Assembly: GCA_947683425.1 (NCBI GenBank)
Contig: CANTUQ010000003.1
Location: 4,960,001 to 5,024,000, forward strand
Source: Excoecaria cochinchinensis
Taxonomy: Eukaryota; Streptophyta; Magnoliopsida; Malpighiales; Euphorbiaceae
DNA length: 64,000 bases
Reading direction: 5' to 3'
Positions 12,456 to 25,017 of the stretch are shown here, piece by piece; the first letter of the stretch is position 1, and the number at the start of each line of letters is the position of its first letter. The translations under genes were made by a program, and so were the position numbers. The notes under the pieces are model-generated. The model was given only the letters and a program-made list of their open reading frames with translations. It did not search any database and was not told the origin of the DNA.

Positions 12456-14005
12456 GCCGATCAATGTTGATAGATTAAAAAGGTTTCATGGCTAAGACTA
12501 AAATCAAAAGAAGAGAATAATTTGCCCTGCGGGTCGAAAACCGAAAAAAGGCGGCCTTGCTAAAATTGGGCGCCCTGTCATGGTGAAAACCGAAAAAAGT
12601 CACTCTGGGTGAAATTAAGGGCTAAGAGAAAATGTTCAATCTTGAAAACTCGAGAGGGTTGATTGATAACAGGAGTTTGACGCTTGCAAAATCCATCCTA
12701 AGATTAAGCGCAATTTTATGTTTTTGAATTTTCGTCAATAAATGATCATATGTATCTAAAATCTATTTTAACTATGTTTATTCGGTCAGACGTGTAAGCT
12801 AATTGATCTTGTTGTCAACAGCAGGGCTAGTCACCCATCTCTTGTATTCAGACGAGCCGATAAAATTAAAATCTTCAGCCTTTGGGATGGTTGTACTTAA
12901 AGCTATCTGCACCCAAAGTCCACGGTAGCCAATAATGAATGCCGAAGCTAAGAGCCCACCATGGAAAGCCAGAGGCGGAGTTAAAATAGTCCGATACCCT
13001 CCAAACAGATGAACGCAGCGGGCTGTGAAGTAAAAGGAGGCCCTGTGAAGCCCACATAAGGGAACAGATCCTAAAGACGTATACCGAGTCACATAGTCAA
13101 AACATAGTCAGGGGCTCATAAATCTGATATCTCCATCTGCCAATGTGCCTATCCATATAAAACCTTCATGGGAACCGATATGTGCTCAGTCTAAGAAAAA
13201 AGTTGCACCAGTGAGTATTCATCGATCCTCCTAGGAGGTGGTTCTGTCAATAACCTTAACTTTCCTTGCAGCCTTACCTGAATGGCAGGAGAGTCTCAGA
13301 AAAAAAAAGAAAATAAAAGAGAAAAAAAAATAAGGCCTTTAGAGATGAAAACCGTGGCTGGCTCTCTAAGCAAAAGTTAGGACAAAGGGCAGGATGAAAA
13401 CTTGGGAATAGGCAGTCTGTCCTTAAAAAAAATAATTAAAAGCCACTGAAATGGGTTGGGTCCATTCCAGGCAAATATTAGACACAGGATTATGTGAAAA
13501 TCCGAAAAGGACGCATTTCCCGCTAAGAAAAGCTAGTGTGAAAATCTACGAGGGACACACTGCCTTTAATAAATGACCAACAATGAATGCAAGGATAAGG
13601 CAGCCCCCATGTTTCCAATTCAAGTAGATATTGCACAATTTAGGATGCGAGTTAAGGCCTTGGGGGAAAATCGCTCTTTGACCAGAGGGCAGAGATGTGC
13701 ATGGGTCGCTGAGAGGCATCAAACAAGGCGAATGGCCAAGCTGTACCTTCAGTGGACCCCTGACCACTCAAAACTCAGTCTATTCATTTTCGCATGCATT
13801 TTCTGTCATGCAGTTCACTTGTAAACAATCGTATATGACTTTTCGCATGCACAAACGTATTCCTGCGCACATGACTTTTAGAGAAAAATTTCAAATAAAG
13901 ACTGCACGCGCAAGAGCCAGCTAAGGCCGACTTCGGCACAATGTAGGCATTCACCTGTATTAAGCAATAAGATAAAGATGAAGTCTACTTGATGTCGATT
14001 CCTGA
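12456..14005 (+). repeat. ~1.6 kb tandem repeat, copy 4 of 6
   Basis: Fourth unit, about 100 bases shorter. Near 12,755 the AT-rich segment holding GCAATAAAAGATTCAG in other copies is missing, so TGATCATATGTA runs directly into TCTAAAATCTATTTT. Confidence 0.9.
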
Positions 14006-15647
14006 GTCGATCAATGTTGACAGAATAAAAAGGTTTCATGGCTAAGACTAAAATCAAAAGAAGAAAATAATTTGCCCTACGGCTCGAAAACCGAAAAAAG
14101 GCGGCCTTACTAAAATTGGGTACCCTGTCAGGGTGAAAACCGAAAAAAGGCACTCTTGGCAAAAATTAAGGGCTAAGAGAAAATGTTCAATCATGAAAAC
14201 TCGAGAGGGCTGATTGATAATAGGAGTTTAACGCTTGCAAAATCCATCCTAAGATTAAGTGCAGTTTTATGTTTTTGAATTTTTGTCAATAAATGATCAT
14301 ATGTATTGAAATCATATAGAAATATTCATAAATTTGCAATAAAAGATTCAGTTTGCACTTTTCGTGATTGTCTAGTTCTTTTACAAAAATTAAAATAAAT
14401 TGTCATTATCAGAAATCTATTTTTAACTATGTTTATTCGGTTAGACGTGTAAGCTAACTGATCCTGTTGTCAACAGCAGGGCTAGTCACCCATCTCTTGT
14501 ATTATGATGAGCCGGTAAAATCAAAATCTTCAGCATTCGGGATGGTTGTAGTTAAAGGTAACTGCACCCAAAGTCCACGGTAGCCAATAATGAATGCCGA
14601 AGTTAAGAGCCCACCATGGAAAGCCAGAGGCGGAGTTAAAATAGTCCGATACCCTCCAAACAGATGAACGCAGCGGGCTGTGATGTAAAAGGAGGCCCTG
14701 TGAAGCCCACATAAGGGAACCGATCCTGAAGACCTATACCAGGTCACATAGTTAAAACATAGTCAGGGGCTCGTAAATATGATATCTCCATCTGCCAATG
14801 TGGTTATCCATATAAAACCTTCATGGGAACCGATATGTCCTTTGTCTAAGAAAAAAGGTGCACCAGTGAGTATTAATCGATCCTCCTAGGAGGTGGTTCT
14901 GTCAATAACCTTAACTTTCCTTGTAGCCTTACCTGAAAGGCAGTAAAGTCTCAAAAAAGAAAGAAAGAAAAAGAAGGCCGTTAGAGTTGAAAGCCGTGAC
15001 TGGCTCTCTAAGCAAAAGTTAGGCCAAAGGGCAGGATGAAAACTTTAGAATAGGCAGTCTGTCCTTAAAAAAAATGAATAAAAGCCGCTGAAATGGGTTG
15101 GGTCCATTACAGGCAAAAATTAGGCACAGGATTATGTGAAAATCTGAAAAGGACGAATTTCCCACTAAGAAAAGCTAGTGTGAAAATCCACGAGGGACGC
15201 ACTACCTTTAATAAATGACCAACAGTGTATGGAGGGATAAGGCAGCCCACATGTTTCCAATTCAAGCTAATATTGCACAATTCAGGATGTGAGTTAAGGC
15301 CTTGGGGGCAAATTGCTCTTTGACCAGAGGTCAGAGATGTGCACAGGTCGCTGAGAGGCATCAAACAAAGCGAATGGCAAAGCTGTACCTTCAGTGGACC
15401 CTTGACCACTCAAAACTTAGTCTATTCATTTTCGCATGCATTTTATGTCATTCAGTTCACTTGTAAACATTTGCATATGACTTTTTGCATGCACAAATGT
15501 ATTCCTGTGCACGTGACTTTTACAGTAAAATTTCAAATAAAGAATGCACGCGCAAGAGCCAGCTAAGGCCGACTTTGGCACAACGTAGGCATTCACTTGT
15601 ATTAAGCAATAAGACAAAGATGAAGTCTACTCGATGTCGATTCCTGA
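14006..15647 (+). repeat. ~1.6 kb tandem repeat, copy 5 of 6
   Basis: Fifth unit, full length, with the same landmark order. Its A-rich run is shortened to a few AAAG units at about 14,955-14,975. Confidence 0.9.
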
Positions 15648-17177
15648 GCCGATCAATGTTGATAGATTAAAAAGGTTTCATGGCTAAGACTAAAATCAAA
15701 AGAAGAGAATAATTTGCCCTGTGGGTCGAAAACCGAAAAAGGCGGCCTTGCTAAAATTGGGCGCCCTGTTATGGTGAAAACCGAAAAAAGTCACTCTGGG
15801 CGAAAATAAGAGCTAAGAGAAAATTTTCAATCATGAAAACTCGAGAGGGTTGATTGATAACAGGAGTTTGATGCTTGCAAAATCCATCCTAAGATTAAGC
15901 GCAATTTTATGTTTTTGAATTTTCGTCAATAAATGATCATATGTGTTGAAATCATATAGAAATATTCATAAATTTGCAATAAAAGATTCAGTTTGCACTT
16001 TTCGTGATTGTCTAGTTCTTTTACAAAAAGTAAAAATAAATTGTCATTATCCAAAATCTATTTTTAACTATGTTTATTCGGTTAGACGTGTAAGCTAACT
16101 GATTCTGTTGTCAACAGCAGGGCTAGTCACGCATCTTTTGTATTTGGACGAGCCGATAAAATAAAAATTTTCCGCCTTCGGGATGGTTGTACTTAAAGGT
16201 ATCTGCACCCAAAGTCCACGGTAGCCAATAATGAATGCCGAAGTTAAGAGCCCACCATGGAAAGCCAGAGGCAAAGTTAAAATAGTCCGATACCCTCCAA
16301 ACAGATGAACGCAGCGGGCTGTGATGTAAAAGGAGGCCCTGTGAAGCCCACATAAGGGAACCGATCCTGAAGACCTATACTAGGTCATATAGTCAAAACA
16401 TAGTCAGGATCTCGTAAATCAGATATCTCCATCTGCCAATGTGGCTATCCATATAAAACCTTCATGGGAATCGATATGTCCTCTGTCTAAGAAAAAAGGT
16501 GCACCAGTGAGATGAAAACCGTGACAGGCTCTCTAAGCAAAAGTTAGGCCAAAAGGCAAGATGAAAATTTTGGAACAGGCAGTCTGTCCTTAAAAAAAAA
16601 ATGAATTAAAGCTGCTGAAATGGGTTGGGTCCATTCCAGGAAAAAATTAGGCATAAAAATTTTTAAAAATCCGAAAAGGATGCATTTTTCGCTAAGAAAA
16701 GCTAGTGTAAAATTCCACGAGGGACGCACTGCCTTTAATAAATGACCAACAGTGTATGGAGGGATAAGGCAGCCCACATGTTTCCAATTCAAGCAGATAT
16801 TGCACAATTCAGGATGCGAGTTAAGGCCTTGGGAGCAAATTGCTCTTTGACTAGAGGGCAGAGATGTGCACGGGTCGCTGAGAGGCATCAAACAAGGCGA
16901 ACGGCCAAGCTGTACCTTCAGTGGACCCCTGACCACTCAAAACTTAGTCTATTCATTTTCGCATGCATTTTATGTCATGCAGTTCACTTGCAAACATTCG
17001 CATATGACTTTTCACATGCACAAACATATTCCTGCGCACGTGACTTTTACAGGAAAATTTCAAGTAAAGACTGCACTTGCAAGAGCAAGCTAAGGCCGAC
17101 TTCGGCACAATGTAGGCATTCACCTGTATTAAGCAATCAGACAAAGATGAAGTCTACTCGATGTCGATTCCCAAGCC
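15648..17177 (+). repeat. ~1.6 kb tandem repeat, copy 6 of 6
   Basis: Last unit. An internal deletion at about 16,510 joins GTGCACCAGTGAG directly to ATGAAAACCGTGAC, removing the CCTCCTAGGAGG palindrome and the A-rich run present in the others. It ends at CCCAAGCC, where unrelated short repeats begin. Confidence 0.9.
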
Positions 17178-17390
17178 CTCCCGAGAGGCAAAGTTTTGAG
17201 TGCACTCAAGAGGCAGACTAACCAAAACCTCTCAGGGGGCAAAGTCCTCTTAAGAGGCAAACCTTCAAAGTCCTCTTAGAGGCGTTAATCCAGACAGCCA
17301 ACCCAAGAACTCTCAGGGGGAAACCAACCCAAGACCTCTCAGGAGGTAGTCAATCTCCAAGTCCTCTTCAGAGGCAGCCCAATAGGTTAG
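17178..17390 (+). repeat. short array of degenerate CTCTCAGGAGG / CCTCTTAAGAGG palindromes
   Basis: Roughly 210 bases with repeated short inverted motifs: CTCCCGAGAGG, CCTCTTAAGAGGC, CTCTCAGGGGG, CTCTCAGGAGG, CCTCTTCAGAGGC. Spacing is irregular at about 20-35 bases. It bridges the 1.6 kb array and the 38 bp minisatellite. Confidence 0.75.
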
Positions 17391-18396
17391 ATACCAATCC
17401 GACAGAGGCTGGACACCGCACAGGTTAGATGTCGAAATGACCAAGGCTTGACACCGCACAGGTTAGATGCCGACCCGACTGAGGCTACACACCGCACAGG
17501 TTAGATGCCAAAACGACCAAGGCTAGACACCACACAGGTTAGATACCGACCAGACTGAGACTAGACACCGAACAGGTTAGATGCCAAAAAGACAAAGGCT
17601 AGACACCGCACAGGTTAGATGCTAAAACGACCAAGGCTAGACACCGCACAGGTTAGATGCCGACCCAACTGAGGCTTGACACCGCACAGGTTACATACCG
17701 AAATGACTAAGGCTAGACACCGCACAGGTTAGATGCCGAAACTACTCAGGCTAGACACCGCACAGGTTAGATGTCGAAACGACCAAGGCTAGACACCGCA
17801 CAGGTTAGTTGTCGAAACGACTTAGGCTAGACACCGTATAGGTTAGATGTCGAAATGACCAAGGCTAGACACCGCATAGATTAGATGCCGATCCGACTGA
17901 GGCAAGACACCACACAGGTTAGATGCCGAAATGACTAAGTCTAGACACCGGACAGGTTAAATGCCAATCCGACTGAGGCTATACACCGCACAGGTTAGAT
18001 GCCAATCCACTTAACATGCTAGACACCGCACAGGATATATGCCAATCCTCTTAACATGCTAGACACTGCACAGGTTAGATGCCGACCCAACTGATGCTAG
18101 ACACGGCACAGGTTAGATGCCGAAACGACCAAGGCTAGACACCGGACAGGTTAGATGCCGACCCGACTGAGGCTAGACACCGCACAGGTTAGATGTTGAA
18201 ACAACCAAGGCTAGACACCGCATAGGTTAGATGCCGACCCGACTGAGGCTAGATACCGCACAGGTTAGATGCCGAAATGACCAAGGCTAGACACCACACA
18301 AGTTAGATGCCGAAACAACCAAGGCTAGACACCGCACAGGTTAGATGCCGCAACGAGGAAGGTTATACACCACACCAACCGGTTAGATACCAAAAC
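17391..18396 (+). repeat. ~38 bp minisatellite, left part
   Basis: About 26 imperfect units of about 38 bases, each with CAGGTTAGATGCCGA, a variable ACGACC or CCCGACTG section, then AGGCTAGACACCGCA. No unique spacers are present, so it is not a CRISPR array. The array is cut by a solo LTR at 18,397 and resumes at 22,298. Its place just upstream of the polypurine tract fits the hypervariable 3'UTR known in Tat/Ogre elements. Confidence 0.92.
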
Positions 18397-18846
18397 TGTC
18401 ACACCCCAACCTATATTATAGAGACTTCTTTTCGGATTAGAGGAAGAAGAATCCAAGATAGATAGGAGTGTCACATCCCACTAGAGTAAACAAGTAAACA
18501 TCACATAAATAGAGTAACATATCCAGGATAATTAAAAACTTTGAAAGAAAGAAGAGTGATACTGAACAAAATGAATACTTTATTTAATATACAAAAATAA
18601 GAAACCATACACACATGCATACTTATAATCATACAACAGCAACCTAGTAAGAAAGATACATAAGTGTGTAAATATTTACATAGCTTACAATATTACATCA
18701 GAATTTTTACCTATTATTACATATACATATTACACAGATATGCAAAAATCCCAAATTACAAAAGCCGAACAAAATACAAAACTTCTAGCTTCTATGTGGC
18801 CGACTCTGCAGATACGCAACTCGAACAAAAGCAAACCTGCCACCTG

Positions 18847-18884
18847 CACGGGGAAAAGAACCCGTGCTAAGCGATAACGCTTAG
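18847..18884 (-). other. double stem-loop conserved among LTRs
   Basis: Two adjacent inverted repeats: CACGGG/CCCGTG (18,847-18,866) and CTAAGCG-N4-CGCTTAG (18,867-18,884). The same pair occurs in the LTRs at 59,002-59,038 and 63,709-63,748, and a decayed form at about 28,040-28,075. Loop bases differ while the stems hold. Confidence 0.7.
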
Positions 18885-19910
18885 TGGGGAGCACACAAGA
18901 AATATGGGCGGCCATTAACAATGGTCGCCAAGACATAATACATGAAAAAGACATATACAACCATTCATAACGCATATCGTATTATACTTACATATATTAG
19001 TCGTGCATTTAATTGATCACATTCACATTCATATATAATCATTCAATGATCAATGAGTAATTTGCACACTTACTAGTTCACCTGCTAATTCATAATAGTT
19101 AACAGTATAAAATCACATTTTCAACCATACTAATTCACATATTTATAACCCAATGGATTATGTTCAAACACAGTCACAATACGGTATACATATGAATAAC
19201 TGCACATAATAGGCATGTTTGAGTCACATTAAATCCAACCAGAGATTTATAATCACATTCGAATTCATAATTGATTCACATGACCAAAATCTTACATATT
19301 CGGTTATCATATCCTCATAATCATATCGAATAAAGCAAACGAAATACCTGCTGACTCAAAATAGTGGATAACGAGTACTGAAAGGTACCTTACGGGTACG
19401 AATCGAACACATAATATAATGTACCACACAGGTACAAGTCGGAAGGCAACATTTCATTGAACAGGACCTTAAACAAGATCCATACACATACACATAATAG
19501 GGGTTCGCGAGGAACCAATCGGGGACCTGATCAGGGTCCAAATCGTTCAAAGGGGCGCTGCAGCTACACATACATAGACTCTATTAGGCATGCCTAACTA
19601 TCCACTAGACTGACTCTCGCAGGTTATGCATCATACAAATCATATTTCAAATCACTTAATTTACATCATTGTACATAATCAGCAATAGGTGAGACATATG
19701 AATAAGTTCATAAAGTCAATCATGCATCATACAATTTACACTTAAGTATAACATAATAATCTTAGAGAAAGATCATAAGTATAGATATGCATAAAACATT
19801 CAATTATATTAACATGCTTCATAAAATAGTCAAAGAATAAACCTAAAGGCATCACAAGTTCGGAATTCAAACATTGGAATCACCAAAGAAAACTCATTCA
19901 ACACAACACA

Positions 19911-20317
19911 TCTGTCGCGCTCGCGATCCCTGTCGCGCTCGCGACAGAGACCGTAGTCTCTTCGCTGCGCGCGCGCGACGGACTTCGCGATCGCGGGAAG
20001 GAGAGAAGGGCCCGGCTCTGTCGCGCTCGTGATGTTGTCGCGATCGCGACAGAGGGCAAACATTGCTTTCGCGGGGTCGCGACAAGTCGCGTGCTCGCGA
20101 TAGCACAGGCCAACAATGTGCTCTGTCGCGATCGCGACGTTTGTCGTGCTCGCGACAGAGAGCAGACAAGCTATTGCTATCGCGGGCTCGCGACAGCGTC
20201 GCGTGCTCGCGACGGCACAACATCAGAATCATCGGTCTCTGTCGCGCTCGCGACGGCACAACATCAGAATCATCGGTCTCTGTCGCGCTCGCGACAGTGT
20301 CGCGATCGCGACAGAGT
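19911..20317. repeat. TCGCGA-type palindrome array
   Basis: About 400 CpG-rich bases in otherwise AT-rich DNA, made of variants of CTGTCGCGATCGCGACAGAG with centres such as GCGCTCGC, GCGATCGC and GCGTGCTCGC. A 41-base unit is directly duplicated at 20,212-20,293. A small satellite of the array lies at 20,822-20,862. Open frames across it encode only Arg/Asp/Ser-rich simple repeats. Confidence 0.9.
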
Positions 20318-20821
20318 CCTGATTCCAAAAATCTGCAGAATTCTGCCGGATCTTTCCTTCCTCAAACTCACCCACAAACACACGAAACATAACCAAAGGC
20401 CTCTTACCTCATCTCCAGCCAGCCACACATCATTAACAACATAAACCCAACATTCGTATCAATAATTTCAATAAAACATGCCACTAACAATGTCCATTTA
20501 CACAATCTACAATAACAACATTATTCATCAATCATCTCAATCGCACCCACGTTAGATGCATTCAAACATATGATATATCATGCTTAGGTTACTCAAGAGA
20601 TCAACACATATTAATCCTCATCCTTCACAAGTTATATCTACTATTATTTACTAGCTAAATCACCAATCTTAATCATACTCCTAAGTTCTTCCCAACGATA
20701 ATTACTTATATAGCCATTTAATTACCCTAAACATGCATAATAACTGATGGGAAAGATACGGGATTGATCCGGGTCAACCCTAGACTCAAAAATAAAGAAG
20801 AAAAGGCTCAAAACATATTTT

Positions 20822-20862
20822 TCTGTCGCGAGGTCGCGACCCTTGTCGCGCTCGCGACAGAG
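20822..20862. repeat. short TCGCGA-type palindrome pair
   Basis: TGTCGCGAGGTCGCGACC followed by TTGTCGCGCTCGCGACAG. The equivalent place in the LTRs at 25,078-25,105 and 30,271-30,302 holds decayed versions with CG changed to CA or TG. Confidence 0.8.
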
Positions 20863-22297
20863 GCTCGCCTCAGCTACCAAAACAGACTGCTTTCTACTAT
20901 AAACTAGTATCGCGAAAACCGACCTCTAAACCTCATTTTTAGGAAAAGTGGTCTTCCTAACAAATGTTTCCATACGTCTTAAATTTGAAAAGGAACAAGT
21001 TTCAGGTAAATTGGACATCTAGAACTCGAGATATGAACTCCACAATCTATACTGGTCAAATAACCCGACATAAAAAGAAACACTACGGCTTTATCCAAAT
21101 TTCATGGTCTTAGAGCAAGAATTTGCCCAAGGCTATTTCTAAGACTTTTAAAGAGATTGAAGTAATGGTTCTAATGACGCAAGAATCACATGGTTTAGAG
21201 TTCCAAAACTCTACTTATGAAAAAAATATTGCACAAGGGTCAGATGAGAACGAAACAGGGTTTACCCCAATTACACACTTCACTTCCAATTCTCACACAC
21301 CTTCAACTTAAGCCACTTCATGCATTATTAATACATTTATCAAAGCAAATACATGTATAAAACTCATATCAACACACTCAATTTGCTGGAAATCATATAC
21401 GAATGTATATTCCTAATCCAAGAAGAATTTAGGGCAAAGACAAATTAAAGCTCAAATGTAAGAATCAAATTCCCAAACCTCTTGTTGCACAATAGCGGTT
21501 CTCTTCAAGCTTTAAATCTTCTCTTTTCCTTTACCTTGCTTCTTCCTATCACCAATCACTTGCACAAACAAACCCAGAATATTACTTAATCTATAACCCT
21601 AACTCATCCAATTTAAAAGCAAAACAAGGAAAAAGAGAAATCAGCCACCTACAATCCTAACTTACCTCTTAGAAGCAACTCAAACTACCCATGGGAAGAA
21701 GAAAGAGCAGAAACCAGTAAAGAAGAAAAAGGAAAGAAGAAGAAGAGAAAGAAGAAGATTAATGGCGTGAGGAGGAAGAGGAGAACGGGAAAGGAAGAAG
21801 AAAACCCAAGTGATTTACAGCTGTCCTCTCTCTCTCTCAACTCATTAATTCAACTCTATCCACTTGCCAAGTGTCACTCTCTCATAAGATTTGATCCCAC
21901 AAGAATACCCTACTCCCATACTCTCACCTACACATAATTCTTTTCCTTTACTCATACCCTACTTCCCTATCTTACGTACACACGCTAACATAACTCCTAC
22001 AATAATATCTCCATGTTACCAAACCTAAGTCACACCCTAACATTTCTTATAACCCACTTTTCATCCAAGGTACCATGCTCATAAATCACTCAATAAAATC
22101 TCTTAGCCCATAAACATCCTACTACCATACACTACTAACACACCATAATAATTCCTTTACTTACTTTATTTAATTAATTTCTTAGCAAATAAATCCTTAT
22201 TATCCATATTACTCAGCATAAATTACCAAAATACCCTTCACTTAACCGACTTAGCTTGCCGATTCCGACTAGGCCCGATTTGGGGTGTTACAAAAAC

Positions 22298-22412
22298 GAC
22301 TGAGGCTAGACACCGCACAGGTTAGATGCCGAAACGACAGAGGTTGCACGCCGAACAAAAGGCTAGACACCACATAGGTTAGATGCCGCAACAACAAGGG
22401 TTAACACGTCAA
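22298..22412 (+). repeat. ~38 bp minisatellite, right part
   Basis: Continues the array of 17,391-18,396 after the solo LTR insertion, with about three degenerate units before unique sequence leading to the polypurine tract. Confidence 0.88.
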
Positions 22413-22534
22413 TAGACAAATGGTAACTACCTCTAACAGCTTCACTCAGACCGGGAAGATAGCTGCCTCAGGTACGCGTCTCTCTTTTCTTTCTCTGAGT
22501 TTTGGGCACACCTAGGTATCCATGCACTAGTTTT

Positions 22535-22552
22535 CCAAAAACTGGGGGCAAC
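22535..22552 (+). promoter_or_regulatory. polypurine tract of element 1
   Basis: CCAAAAACTGGGGGCAAC lies directly before the TGTAAACACC start of the 3' LTR; it would prime plus-strand cDNA synthesis. The same arrangement, AAAATT(A/G)(A/T)GGGCAAC then TGTAGACACC, precedes the LTRs at 50,859 and, on the minus strand, 43,869. The region 22,413-22,534 holds nothing else recognisable. Confidence 0.82.
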
Positions 22553-25017
22553 TGTAAACACCAGATCCTGAGGCAGCCCAGACTAGGGTTACCCAATGAT
22601 GATTAAATGCCCATTCGCAGGCAAAAATATTTGAAGTGATAATTTTCTGGTGAAAATTTGCTTTTTAAAAGAATAAAAAATATATATTTTAAAAATTAAA
22701 AATAAAAATTGAGCTTGAAAGTATTAATTTTAGGTCAAAAAGTTTCAATTTAAAATTTTTTTTAAGAAAATAAAATAAAATTTCGGAACATTGCGGCAGC
22801 GGCGGTGCGCGCTCGAGCTGAGCAACGTGCGCTTGTGCTTTGTGCCCGTTCTCGCCCCCTGCGCCCAGATTTCACCGATTTTCGCCATTTTCCGCCGGTT
22901 TTCGCCCAAAAACGTGTTTTTTCACCCAAATTGTGGTTTTTGAGTCCAAATTAATTTCTAAATCATTTTTTTAGATAATTAATTAATAAAACCTAATTTA
23001 ATCATTAAAAACACAGGAAATTGGATTAAAATAAAATTTTTTTTCCCTAATTGAATTAGGGCATTTTTTTTCCATCCTATAAATATATTTGGATGAAAAC
23101 CTAAGGGGGGATCCTCCATTATTTTTTGACATCAGATTTTTGAGAGCTGGTTCTTTTCTTCTTCTTTGATTTTTCTTCAAAATTTGAGACTTCTATTTTT
23201 CCATTAACAAGGATTAATTGATATTGGAAATTCAAGTTTCAATTCTTAATCATTCTATTTAATTTCTTTGTTTTCTCCATAAACAAAAGGAATTAATTTT
23301 CACTTTCAAATCAATTTTCAATCTTTTAAGTATCCAAATTAATTTCTTTGTTTTCTCTATAAATAAAAGGAATTAATTTCATGGCTAAATCATTTGTTTG
23401 AGGAATTTTCCAAGGAGATCATCATTATTCCATCGAATCCAAATCTGAGGGTAAATTTTCTCGGCTCCGAATTAATTATTGTCTTTTTTTATCTTATTCT
23501 ATTATTTTTTATTATTTTGTTCATGTAAATATTGTTTTATTGATTTTATTTCTAACATGTAATCAATTAATTTATTTTGCCTTGGTTTCTTAACATGCCT
23601 TGATTTCTTATTTTTTTGGGTTATACATAACATGTATTATTTTGACATGTAATTAATTAATTTATTTTTGTTGATCTTTTTGCCATGTAAATATTTATGT
23701 TTATTGTGTTTAACATGTAAATAATTAATTTAATCATGCTAATTTGGCAACTTTAACCCAATAATCCTATTTTGCCAACTAAATGAAATTGTTTGAATTG
23801 TTTTCATTCCTCATGCATGCATTCACGTGAACAGTGGCCATTTTGCATTACTTTCTCCTATAATTCCAACTTACTTGGCCCACACATCATTATTTTATTT
23901 ATTCTTTCATTTATCCTTTTATTTACTTGGTTGGCTTAGTTAAAATATTTGTTAATGGGATTCATTTAATTTAATTGGGTTCTTTATTTATTTTATTTAT
24001 TTCATTGTAATTCATTTTTTCTAATTTATTTTATTTTATTTATTTTATTTAACTACTTACTTTAATTCTCTTTTTTTCTTTTTTAGTTGCAATACTTTAT
24101 TTTTTCATTTGAGTGTTATCTATGGGCGAGATGGGGGATCGAGGACTAAAAGCCTTCAAAGTTTGGTTTGCATTTTTTAATTGTTGTATTTTTCCTATTT
24201 TATTATCTTGTATGTTACATGTAAAATGTATTTTGGATCCGTTTTTATTATGAAAATTCATGTTTTTCTACAATAATTAAAATTGGGATTTTTCTAATAA
24301 AATGGACCAATGCCTTATTTTTATCCAATAAAATCTCATAAAATGGGATAAATCATCCCGATTTTCTCAATCAATGTCCAAAAATAATTCTCCAAGTTTT
24401 TTTCAAGATTAATCAAAGGAACTAATGTTCCTAAAATTGAATAAATGTCCCGATTTATGTATGATGTATTTTATTATTGTGATGCAGTTATTTATTTATT
24501 CATTTGGGGCCCTTGTAATTAATTTTTTGGGCAAGTTTATCCTTTTATTTTATTTATGCTTTCTTTATTTTGGGGGATTGTACTGTCCCAGATTTTTTCT
24601 TATAATTTATTTATTGCTTTATTTTATGCTTCCTTTATCGCTTTTTCTGATGTGATTGAAATGAGCTTTAGATTTATTGCATGATCATGTGAGATGGGAG
24701 ATGGAATTTCGTTATGTTAAAAACTCATTTATAAACTTAACTTAAGGCATGAATAAAAGTGCAGTTCCGAACACCTTCTCTTGTTTAAGACCCCCGAGCT
24801 TACATGACCTTTCCCAATTTCTTATAAATTTGGTGGCGACTCCAAAATACCTCAAAGGTGCCTAAAGGTTTCATGGGATTAGATGAACCTCCCAATGTTC
24901 TATTGGGTAGGGGATTCCAAAATGTCTTGTGTAACCCAAGATCAAAAGACGCGAACCAATCCCTCGAATCCTAAAAACGGGTTCAATGAGGGCCTTACTG
25001 GTCCAGCGCGCGTCACA
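22553..25017 (+). mobile_element. 3' LTR of Tat/Ogre-type element 1
   Basis: Runs from TGTAAACACCAGATCCTGAG to GCGCGCGTCACA (2,465 bases), after a polypurine tract. It contains a GC-rich block with CGCC and GCGCGCTCG motifs (22,787-22,920), a TATA box (23,078-23,085) and a long AT-rich part. Its U5-like end (GGTGGCGACTCCAAAATACC and CCCAATGTTCTATTGGGT) resembles the ends of the LTRs at 50,859-53,018 and 42,609-43,869. It is inserted in the 3' LTR of the minus-strand element that begins at 25,018. Confidence 0.88.
23078..23085 (+). promoter_or_regulatory. TATA box of LTR
   Basis: TATAAATA about 525 bases into the LTR and about 160 bases after the GC-rich block, followed by a pyrimidine-rich leader. 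Position fits a Pol II promoter in U3. Confidence 0.6.

Larger units (their letters stand above)
18397..22292 (-). mobile_element. solo LTR of a chromovirus-like (Tekay/Del type) element
   Basis: Reads TGTAACACCCCAAATCGGGC to GGTTGGGGTGTGACA on the minus strand, with TG..CA ends and a perfect 5 bp target duplication AAAAC (18,392-18,396 and 22,293-22,297). Length is 3,896 bases. No internal region or second LTR is present, so it is a solo LTR left by LTR-LTR recombination. On the minus strand it holds a pyrimidine-rich stretch (about 21,710-21,810), a palindrome-rich section (19,911-20,317 and 20,822-20,862), conserved palindromes and a double stem-loop near the 3' end. Family assignment comes from the related LTR at 25,018-26,549, whose polypurine tract is Tekay-like. 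Confidence 0.9.

Noticed and set aside
17391..18396. CRISPR-like array
   Set aside because: Units are contiguous and degenerate with no unique spacers, and the setting is a plant retrotransposon.
19898..20328. Overlapping open frames over the TCGCGA array
   Set aside because: They encode only low-complexity Arg/Asp/Ser runs produced by the CpG palindromes, on both strands at once.
22998..24655. Small frames in the AT-rich part of the LTR at 22,553-25,017
   Set aside because: Compositional; no motif and no support from the related LTRs.
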